The notes below the pieces were generated by a model, which ran no database searches, was not told the origin of the DNA, and saw only the letters and a list, made by a program, of their open reading frames with translations. Shown piece by piece: positions 1-4,822 of a stretch of DNA of 13,211 bases. Both the position numbers and the translations under genes were made by a program. The DNA is taken from contig MNIY01000150.1 in assembly GCA_001919995.1 (NCBI GenBank), positions 1 through 13,211 of the forward strand, read 5' to 3'. The stretch comes from Ktedonobacter sp. 13_1_20CM_4_53_11 (GTDB taxonomy: Bacteria > Chloroflexota > Ktedonobacteria > Ktedonobacterales > Ktedonobacteraceae). The first letter of the stretch is position 1; every line of letters starts with the position of its first letter.

Positions 1-25
1 CATAACGATTTGGTTTCTCCTCCAT
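1..25 (-). CDS. Possible 5' end of a leftward gene cut by the window edge
   Basis: On the minus strand an ATG at 25-23 opens a frame that stays open to the edge (M-E-E-K-P-N-R-Y). A second in-frame ATG does not exist, but another ATG at 3-1 in a different frame has a GGAGGAG element (positions 23-17) about 13 bases upstream. The presence of a strong purine-rich ribosome-binding motif right at the edge suggests a gene divergent from the metallophosphoesterase. Too little is visible to choose the start or to identify the product. Confidence 0.25.
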
Positions 26-29
26 TTTG

Positions 30-57
30 CGGTATATTACCTATGAGTGAGATACCG
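30..57. promoter_or_regulatory. Inverted repeat in the divergent intergenic region
   Basis: CGGTAT (30-35) and ATACCG (52-57) form a 6-bp inverted repeat with 16 bases between the arms. A second pair, AAGGAACA (60-67) and TGTTCCTT (113-120), lies just downstream. Both sit between the putative leftward gene and the phosphoesterase start, where an operator would be expected. The repeats are short and could be chance; I could not identify a convincing -35/-10 pair for either direction. Confidence 0.2.
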
Positions 58-161
58 GTAAGGAACAAGCCCTGTTACATTACGCTTCAGACAGCAAGCC
101 ATAAGTAAAGTGTGTTCCTTCCTGATGCCTTGATAACGAACTCGTACACTAAGGAAATCAT

Positions 162-872
162 ATGCGAATTGCGGTCATAGCGGACATCCATGGGAATCAA
201 CTGGCGCTGGAAGCCGTGCTTGAAGACCTCTCGCACCAGCCAGCGGTAGATCAGTTGGTAATAGCTGGTGATCTCTGCCTGAATGGTCCATGCCCGCGCG
301 AGGTCCTGGATACGGTCCAAAAATTGAACTGTCCAGTTATCCAGGGCAATGTAGACCTGGAGGTGGTGAACGAGGCGCCGGAAAAAGGTGTTAAGAAACG
401 CACCACGGTCGCCTGGACCAGGGAACAGATTGGAAAAACAGGCGTTGCCTACCTGGCGTCTTTACCCCCGTCACATCTCGTTGCAAACCCTGCTGGTAGC
501 GACCTGCTCATCGTCCATGCGAACCCATTGAACCTGGAAGATGCCATCTTCCCCAATGCCCCCGATAGTACTCTAGCATACCTGCTTGGAGGCATTGAAC
601 ATAGTGTTGGGGCGCTGGCTTTTGGCCACCTCCATATTGCTTACACACGCCGCTGGCGTCATCTTCTTCTTGCCGATGTCGCGAGTTGTGGCCTGCCACG
701 AGATGAAGACCTCCGTGCAGCCTATGGCATCCTTTCCTGGCAAGATACTGCCTGGGATGCTGAGATTCGGCGCGTAGCCTACGATGTCAAAGCAGTAGTG
801 AAACAGATCAAAACCTGTGGTATGCCCAACGTGGAGAAACGAGTTAAAACACTATTAGAGGCAAGATACTAA
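162..872 (+). CDS. Calcineurin-like metallophosphoesterase (YfcE/MJ0936 type)
   Basis: A cytosolic two-metal phosphoesterase of 236 residues. The family hydrolyses phosphomono- or diesters; the substrate cannot be told from sequence. All five signature blocks are present in order: DIHGN (residues 8-12), GDLCLNG (36-42), GNVD (62-65), the metal histidine in VHAN (118-121) and GHLH (155-158). The block usually seen as GNHD or GNCD reads GNVD, as in the YfcE-like subgroup where the middle residue varies. There is no signal peptide or membrane segment. The ATG has AAGGA at 151-155, six bases upstream, which fixes the start. The gene stands alone and ends 15 bases before a hairpin terminator; the next gene is convergent. 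The family assignment is firm and the physiological role unknown. Confidence 0.9.
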   Translation: MRIAVIADIHGNQLALEAVLEDLSHQPAVDQLVIAGDLCLNGPCPREVLDTVQKLNCPVIQGNVDLEVVNEAPEKGVKKRTTVAWTREQIGKTGVAYLASLPPSHLVANPAGSDLLIVHANPLNLEDAIFPNAPDSTLAYLLGGIEHSVGALAFGHLHIAYTRRWRHLLLADVASCGLPRDEDLRAAYGILSWQDTAWDAEIRRVAYDVKAVVKQIKTCGMPNVEKRVKTLLEARY

Positions 873-887
873 GGTTGTTAAGAAAAC

Positions 888-926
888 CCCTGGTTGTATT
901 GATACTCGACCTCAATACAACCAGGG
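888..926 (+). terminator. Intrinsic terminator after the phosphoesterase
   Basis: A perfect 15-bp stem (888-902 with 912-926) and a 9-base loop are followed by the pyrimidine-rich CTTTCTTGAT. On the left side an A-rich tract (880-886) can pair with that T-rich tract after one bulge. The same structure preceded by As would also serve as a terminator for leftward transcription from the small peptide gene at 994-1200, so it is probably bidirectional. Confidence 0.75.
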
Positions 927-993
927 CTTTCTTGATCAGTCTTTTCCCAAATTGTGAAAACTTATCCTTTGCAGGGTAAGCTGTAGTAGAACA

Positions 994-1200
994 TTATACA
1001 TGAACTAAATCACACAATGTACAGTCGCACGTTGCGAGATCGGCTGAGTCAGAGGCCAGTTCAACAGGAACCAATTCCTCCAGTGGGGTAGGTGATTCTT
1101 CCTTCGTCAAAGCCTCTTCGCCAAGATAACTCTCTGCATCTCCAACGTCTACCAGGTGGAGTTCCTGGACAATGGCTCGCAGTTCGCCAGTTGTCGCCAT
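994..1200 (-). CDS. Small acidic peptide with C-terminal CxCxxC, RiPP-precursor-like
   Basis: A 68-residue protein that I do not recognise as a named family. The start is supported by a GAGGAG element about ten bases upstream of the ATG on the minus strand. Residues 1-56 are rich in Glu, Asp and Leu, lack Cys, and have amphipathic stretches such as ELRAIVQELHL (6-16). The last dozen residues abruptly change: Thr57, Cys58, Cys60, Thr61 and Cys63, then the end LVHV. This leader-plus-Cys/Thr-core layout is what lanthipeptide or other ribosomally made, modified peptide precursors look like (inference). No modifying enzyme, protease or transporter is in the window, so a small metal- or redox-active protein using Cys58, Cys60 and Cys63 is an equally open reading. 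It is monocistronic and convergent with the phosphoesterase, sharing the hairpin at 888-926. Confidence 0.6.
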   Translation of the reverse strand: MATTGELRAIVQELHLVDVGDAESYLGEEALTKEESPTPLEELVPVELASDSADLATCDCTLCDLVHV

Positions 1201-1322
1201 AAATGTATTGCTCCTCTTTTAATTAATATAGAAATGATCTAAACTACTGCTCTCCCACTACCATCCATACATCGGGTATCCTCCCAAAGAAGCCTCATAC
1301 CGGATGTTAAATTGTAATAATA

Positions 1323-1411
1323 ATGTAAGAAAGAAAATGCCATTGCAGAATTTTATTTTGCATCTCCTTACTAATAAATACGTACACTGTTACAACCTTT
1401 CTTTCTTACAT
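1323..1411. repeat. 14-bp perfect inverted repeat with 61-base spacer
   Basis: ATGTAAGAAAGAAA at 1323-1336 is exactly complementary in reverse to TTTCTTTCTTACAT at 1398-1411. The 61 bases between hold no ORF. The arms are purine/pyrimidine biased, which raises the odds of chance, but a perfect 14-bp match within 90 bases in the only regulatory region of two divergent genes suggests either a pair of binding sites or a long-looped RNA stem. Confidence 0.5.
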
Positions 1412-1497
1412 GAGCTAATTAGGCAAAATTGGCCATTAGTTCTATTTTCTAGACGTTATGAATGACTATTTTTTGCGTACCAGTTTCAACGGAAAAG

Positions 1498-1506
1498 TGC
1501 TATACT
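1498..1506 (+). promoter_or_regulatory. Extended -10 promoter for the dehydrogenase/lpdA pair
   Basis: TGC followed by TATACT (1501-1506) matches the extended -10 form TGnTATAAT of the housekeeping sigma factor. No good -35 hexamer sits at 16-18 bases, which is tolerated by extended -10 promoters. Transcription would start near 1513, leaving a leader of about 40 bases before the GTG at 1551. Confidence 0.45.
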
Positions 1507-1550
1507 GACTACGAACGAAACACCTGCGCAAAAGGATTTGTAGTACGTCC

Positions 1551-2609
1551 GTGAAAGCAGTAAAATACTACTCTTATGACGATATTCGTTTAGAAAACAG
1601 GTACATTCCAACCATTACTGACGACGAGTTGCTTGTGAAAGTACATGGCTGTGGACTCTGTGGATCTGATATTCTTAAAATCGTGCAGCAAGCTCCTCCA
1701 CCCGTGATTTTAGGACACGAGCTAACAGGGACTATAGTGAAGCGGGGACGGGCTGTCACCAATTTCGCCGTGGGACAGCGTGTTGTTGTTGCCCACCATG
1801 TTCCTTGCGGTCACTGTCATTACTGCCGTCACGGCAACTCCTCCATGTGTGCCTCGTTCAAAGCTTCCAATATCGACCCGTGTGGCCTCGCTGAATACAT
1901 CCGCGTTCCCCCGGAGCATGTACAACAGACGACGCTCCCTCTCCCAGAAACGCTCACTGACGAAGAAGGTTCATTTGTCGAACCACTGGCATGTTGCGTT
2001 CGCGCTGTGAGACGCACTTCACTGCTTCCAGGAGATACCGTTGTCATACTCGGACTAGGCTCCATCGGCCTACTCATGCTACAGGCATTCAAAGCCCTCG
2101 GAACTGGCCAGTCTATCCCTTGTGGTCGTTCCATTCGTGTCTATGGTATAGATCTCTTGCCCGAGCGTCTCGAATTGGCACGCAAGTTAGGCGCGGATGA
2201 CGCCTTCCTGGCTCCAGAAGATGAGCAGGGACTGCGCCCGCTCCTTGCGCCATATACGGAAGGCCGGGGGGCCGACGCGGTCATTATTACTGTCGCGGGC
2301 GAACGACCATTCTTACAGGCAATCGCGGGAGTTTGCAAAGGGGGGACAATACACATTTTTGCTGCTCATTCAGCTATCGTACCTGTTAACCTGGAACATA
2401 TCTATCAACAAGAACTTGGTATTACCAGTACCTATTCATCATCACCGGAGGAGTTGCGTATCGCCCTTGATCTACTCAACAGCCGCGCTGTGCGTGTGGA
2501 TGGTCTTATCAGCCATCATTTACCATTAGAACAGTTTGCTGAAGCAGTTACCCTCATGCGACAACGCGCAGCTTTGAAAGTCTATTTTCAGATTGCAGGA
2601 GAGTCTTAA
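1551..2609 (+). CDS. Zinc-dependent medium-chain alcohol/polyol dehydrogenase
   Basis: A 352-residue cytosolic oxidoreductase of the zinc MDR superfamily, close to sorbitol, threonine and galactitol-1-phosphate dehydrogenases; it would oxidise a secondary alcohol with NAD(P). Catalytic zinc ligands are visible as Cys37 in GLCGSD and His56-Glu57 in GHE. The structural-zinc lobe has four cysteines at 86, 89, 92 and 100. The Rossmann motif GLGSIG lies at 168-173, with Asp201 at the end of the second strand, a residue that favours NAD over NADP. The start is GTG: the N-terminus MKAVKYYSYDDIRLE aligns with the family pattern and no upstream ATG is in frame, although the AAGGA at 1532-1536 is 14 bases away, so initiation may be weak. 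A short insertion near residues 184-195 precedes the second Rossmann strand. The stop at 2607-2609 is one base from the ATG of lpdA, which indicates one operon. Substrate is not predictable. Confidence 0.85.
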   Translation: MKAVKYYSYDDIRLENRYIPTITDDELLVKVHGCGLCGSDILKIVQQAPPPVILGHELTGTIVKRGRAVTNFAVGQRVVVAHHVPCGHCHYCRHGNSSMCASFKASNIDPCGLAEYIRVPPEHVQQTTLPLPETLTDEEGSFVEPLACCVRAVRRTSLLPGDTVVILGLGSIGLLMLQAFKALGTGQSIPCGRSIRVYGIDLLPERLELARKLGADDAFLAPEDEQGLRPLLAPYTEGRGADAVIITVAGERPFLQAIAGVCKGGTIHIFAAHSAIVPVNLEHIYQQELGITSTYSSSPEELRIALDLLNSRAVRVDGLISHHLPLEQFAEAVTLMRQRAALKVYFQIAGES

Positions 2610-2610
2610 A

Positions 2611-4038
2611 ATGGCAAATACTCATTACGACATCGCAGTTATTGGCTCAGGCCCTGGCGGCTACGTCGCCGCTATTCGGGCCGCTCAACTTGGAGCAAAG
2701 GTCGCCATCGTCGAAAAACAATACCTCGGTGGCACCTGTCTAAACGTAGGCTGCATTCCCTCGAAGGCGATGTTACATATCGCAGAGGTATTGCACAATA
2801 TGTCATCGTTGGGCGAGTTAGGCATCAATCTGCCCCAGCCGCCAACCTTTGATATGAAACAGGGAGTCGTCTTCAAGGACAAAGTCGTCAAGCGCATGAC
2901 AGGTGGCGTTGGCGTGCTGATGAAGGGCAACAATATCGACATATTTGATGGCCTTGGCACGGTTGATGCCTCGCGGTCCGTCACTGTAACGAAGAACGAC
3001 GATTCGCAAGAAAAGTTCGACGCCGACAAAATTATCCTCGCCACAGGCTCCGTTCCACTCGTGCCTCCTTTCCCCGGCATCGATGGACGCAACGTGATGA
3101 ATAGTGACACCTGCTGGAATCTGCCAGACACCCCCAAAAGCCTTATCTGCGTGGGTGGAGGCATAATCGGCGTCGAACTGGCTTGTATGTTCAACGCGCT
3201 AGGTTCGCAGGTAACAATTCTTGAGATGCTGCCAGAAATCCTGACTCCTGTCGATGAAGAGTTACGCAAACTACTTGTCCGCATCCTCAGCAGGCGCGGT
3301 ATCAAAATTGTCACGGGAGCAAAAGTGGAGTCTCTCGCTGACGAAGGCGATGAGAAGAAGGTTACCGCCAGTACGGAAAAAGGGCAGGAGAGCTATACTG
3401 GAGAATATGTGTTGATCGCCGTCAGCCGCCGCCCCAACAACTCTGGTCTCGAGCAATTGATGGAGCATGGTCTCGATAACGACCGGGGACGCGTGCGCGT
3501 CAACGAAAAGATGGAGACAAACCTCCCGGGTTTCTATGCTATCGGTGACCTGGTCCACGGCGCTGGGTTAGCCCATGTCGCTTCAACCGAAGGGGAGATT
3601 GCCGCCGACAATGCTACTGGACATCAGGCAGTCATGGACTACAACGTTGTGCCAAACCCCATCTTCACCTTCCCTGAAATCGCCTTTGTCGGACTGAGTG
3701 AGGCAGATGCCAAAGCGAAATACCCGGAAGCGCGTGTCGATCGCTTCCCCTGGTCCGCTAACGGTAAAGCGGTTGCTATGGCTGAGACCGACGGATTCAC
3801 CAAAGTAATCATCGGCAAATACGGCGAATTACTGGGCGCCCATATCATCGGACCGGATGCCACCAACCTCATCAGCGAATACTCGGTGGCCATGCGCGGC
3901 GAACTCACCGTCGATGAGATTGCTGAGACCATCCATCCCCATCCGACCCTCAGCGAAGGCTTGCGCGAAGCTGTGTTGGCCGCGGAGGGACGCCCAATCC
4001 ATATCCCGCCGAAGAAGTCCCTGGCAAGAACAAGATAG
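2611..4038 (+). CDS. lpdA: Dihydrolipoamide dehydrogenase (E3)
   Basis: A 475-residue flavoprotein that reoxidises dihydrolipoamide of 2-oxo-acid dehydrogenase complexes or the glycine cleavage system using NAD+. The FAD-binding motif GSGPGG is at 12-17, the redox disulfide at Cys43/Cys48 in GGTCLNVGC, and the NAD-binding motif near residue 180 reads VGGGIIGVE. A second FAD contact, AIGDL, follows near 310, and the C-terminal interface carries His442 and His444 with Glu449 (HPHPT..E), the catalytic His-Glu pair. Length is typical and every key residue is present. An upstream in-frame TTG at 2593 is unlikely: the ATG at 2611 has AGGAG at 2597-2601 at ideal spacing and begins the normal MANTHYDIAVIG N-terminus. 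The ribosome-binding site lies inside the end of the dehydrogenase gene, so the two are translationally coupled. No E1 or E2 gene is present, so the E3 is encoded apart from its complexes. Confidence 0.95.
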   Translation: MANTHYDIAVIGSGPGGYVAAIRAAQLGAKVAIVEKQYLGGTCLNVGCIPSKAMLHIAEVLHNMSSLGELGINLPQPPTFDMKQGVVFKDKVVKRMTGGVGVLMKGNNIDIFDGLGTVDASRSVTVTKNDDSQEKFDADKIILATGSVPLVPPFPGIDGRNVMNSDTCWNLPDTPKSLICVGGGIIGVELACMFNALGSQVTILEMLPEILTPVDEELRKLLVRILSRRGIKIVTGAKVESLADEGDEKKVTASTEKGQESYTGEYVLIAVSRRPNNSGLEQLMEHGLDNDRGRVRVNEKMETNLPGFYAIGDLVHGAGLAHVASTEGEIAADNATGHQAVMDYNVVPNPIFTFPEIAFVGLSEADAKAKYPEARVDRFPWSANGKAVAMAETDGFTKVIIGKYGELLGAHIIGPDATNLISEYSVAMRGELTVDEIAETIHPHPTLSEGLREAVLAAEGRPIHIPPKKSLARTR

Positions 4039-4077
4039 CACAACACAACCTCACCGGCAAAGAGGATGGCGAAGGCC

Positions 4078-4136
4078 CAGGGCCTGTGAATGAGCCTGGC
4101 GACCCTTGCGGTCGCCAGGCTCATTCACAGGCCCTG
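4078..4136. terminator. 27-bp perfect hairpin after lpdA, no U-tract
   Basis: Positions 4078-4104 pair without mismatch with 4110-4136, leaving a five-base loop (CTTGC). It starts about 40 bases after the lpdA stop and 14 bases before the next promoter, so it sits exactly where a terminator belongs. However, the 3' flank is CCCCAAAAAA on the plus strand and neither strand has a T-run, so it does not fit the classical intrinsic terminator. It may stop polymerase without a U-tract or protect mRNA 3' ends. Confidence 0.6.
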
Positions 4137-4149
4137 CCCCAAAAAACTA

Positions 4150-4178
4150 TTTACAATCGCCTACTAATATGGTATCAT
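4150..4178 (+). promoter_or_regulatory. Promoter of tRNA-Ala(CGC)
   Basis: TTTACA (4150-4155), a 17-base spacer and TATCAT (4173-4178), with TGG immediately before the -10 making it an extended -10. The predicted start is near 4185, a few bases before the tRNA 5' end at 4191. Confidence 0.75.
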
Positions 4179-4190
4179 CTAACTTGCTCA

Positions 4191-4263
4191 GGGGATGTAG
4201 CTCAGCTGGGAGAGCGCGACAATCGCACTGTCGAGGTCAGGGGTTCGAGCCCCCTCATCTCCA
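4191..4263 (+). tRNA. tRNA-Ala (anticodon CGC)
   Basis: A complete 73-base cloverleaf. The acceptor GGGGATG pairs with CATCTCC and includes the G3-U70 wobble that is the alanine identity element, with A73 as discriminator. The D stem is GCTC/GAGC, the anticodon stem CGACA/TGTCG, the loop ATCGCAC with anticodon CGC at 4224-4226, and the T arm AGGGG/CCCCT with loop TTCGAGC. It decodes GCG. The 3' CCA is not encoded: A73 is followed by CCC, so the tail must be added by tRNA nucleotidyltransferase. The T arm and variable region are identical to those of the second tRNA-Ala at 4613. Confidence 0.95.
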
Positions 4264-4320
4264 CCCAATTTCTGTGCCTGGGTGCCCACCAGAGGTATCT
4301 TTACACCGTTCATACATGCC

Positions 4321-4349
4321 TTGCAAATCGCAAAGGCTTGTGATATAGT
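4321..4349 (+). promoter_or_regulatory. Promoter of the T-box / tRNA-Ala(GGC) / leuS unit
   Basis: TTGCAA (4321-4326), a 17-base spacer and TATAGT (4344-4349), preceded by TGA as an extended -10. The predicted start near 4356 places the transcript just ahead of T-box Stem I, giving a leader of roughly 465 bases before the leuS ATG. Confidence 0.75.
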
Positions 4350-4546
4350 ATAGGCACAGCTGGAGACAAAAGCGGTGAGCAGGAGTAGTAGGTCAACGCG
4401 TACACAGAGAGTAGCCGGGTGGTGCAAGGCTACAAGCCAATTCGACCGAACTCGCCTGTGAGCAATAAGTGTGAAGTTACTTTCCTCAAGGTATGACAGG
4501 ACAGTGGTCCAAATAGGTTCAATAGTACCTGGATAGAACCTAGCAC

Positions 4547-4575
4547 TTGTCGGGACGCCCGTTATAGCATACAAT
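4547..4575 (+). promoter_or_regulatory. Candidate internal promoter for tRNA-Ala(GGC)
   Basis: TTGTCG (4547-4552), 17 bases, then TACAAT (4570-4575). The -10 is good and the -35 matches the consensus at four of six positions. Transcription would start near 4582, about 30 bases before the tRNA. If active, it would make a transcript with the tRNA, antiterminator and terminator but without Stem I. Confidence 0.35.
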
Positions 4576-4612
4576 GAGTGTACATCAATCGACTCGGCGC
4601 ACAACCATCTAA

Positions 4613-4688
4613 GGGCCTGTAGCGCAGCTGGAAGAGCGCATCCATGGCATGGATGAGGTCAGGGGTTCGAGCCCCCTCAGGTCCACCA
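4613..4688 (+). tRNA. tRNA-Ala (anticodon GGC) with encoded CCA, inside the T-box leader
   Basis: A full cloverleaf at 4613-4685 plus encoded CCA (4686-4688). The acceptor GGGCCTG pairs with CAGGTCC and again has the alanine G3-U70 wobble; A73 is the discriminator. The anticodon stem is CATCC/GGATG with loop ATGGCAT, anticodon GGC at 4646-4648, reading GCC and GCT. The D stem GCGC/GAGC has one G12-A23 mismatch; the other stems are intact, so it looks functional. Unlike its neighbour at 4191 it carries CCA. A 5-bp hairpin GTTTC/GAAAC (4689-4693, 4709-4713) begins at the base after CCA and leads into the T-box motif at 4728. The T-box terminator at 4748-4795 is the only terminator downstream, so it also ends this tRNA's transcript. 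Confidence 0.92.
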
Positions 4689-4747
4689 GTTTCAACCTTC
4701 CCGCCTGAGAAACATTGATGACAAATCAGGGTGGTACCACGGAATAG

Positions 4748-4795
4748 CCTTTCGTCCCTCGCGGATGAAAGGTTTTTATTATTATTCTTTTTTTA
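4748..4795 (+). terminator. T-box intrinsic terminator
   Basis: CCTTTCGTCC (4748-4757) pairs with GGATGAAAGG (4763-4772) through ten base pairs with one G-U, loop CTCGC, followed by a long T-rich run (4773-4795). Its 5' arm overlaps CGTCCCT, the 3' arm of the antiterminator, so the two folds are mutually exclusive. Confidence 0.9.
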
Positions 4796-4822
4796 AGGCT
4801 CAACGGGGAGAGGAAAACACTT

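Larger units (their letters stand above)
1201..1550. other. 350-base AT-rich divergent intergenic region
   Basis: No credible coding frame. The region separates the leftward small peptide from the rightward dehydrogenase and is clearly richer in A+T than its neighbours. It contains the RBS of the peptide, a 14-bp inverted repeat with widely spaced arms (1323-1411), and near its right end an extended -10 promoter for the dehydrogenase. I found no good -35/-10 pair for the leftward peptide gene. Confidence 0.6.
4357..4795 (+). promoter_or_regulatory. Leucine-specific T-box riboswitch leader of leuS
   Basis: A T-box leader that senses uncharged tRNA-Leu and lets transcription continue into leuS. 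Stem I is visible: CAGG (4380-4383) pairs with CCTG (4455-4458) and GGTC (4391-4394) with GACC (4444-4447), enclosing a specifier loop with AGTAGTA on one side and GAACTCG on the other. The specifier codon CTC at 4451-4453 encodes leucine, matching the gene controlled. The distal hairpin GTAGCC/GGCTAC (4411-4416, 4428-4433) carries the GGTGGTGCAA loop and is preceded by the AGAGAG element. The T-box sequence AGGGTGGTACCACGG is at 4728-4742; its TGGT bulge matches an ACCA acceptor end, as tRNA-Leu has. AGGG (4728-4731) and ACG (4739-4741) pair with CGTCCCT (4753-4759) in the antiterminator, which competes with the terminator at 4748-4772. The distance from Stem I to the antiterminator is much longer than usual because a complete tRNA-Ala gene (4613-4688) lies between them. 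Confidence 0.88.

Noticed and set aside
2593..2610. TTG start of lpdA giving six extra residues
   Set aside because: It would lie inside the RBS of the much better ATG at 2611, and the extra residues do not belong to the family N-terminus.
2685..4124. Minus-strand frames of 209, 95 and 161 codons opposite lpdA
   Set aside because: Same reason: the plus-strand lpdA is complete, and the antisense products show no family features.
4501..4530. A second T-box antiterminator near CAGTGGTCC
   Set aside because: It lacks the AGGG and ACC blocks around TGGT and no terminator follows; the full motif occurs only at 4728-4742.
4086..4604. Open frames of 80-138 codons across the tRNA and T-box region
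   Set aside because: They run through two tRNA genes and the T-box stems; the sequence is explained by RNA structure and has no coding signature.
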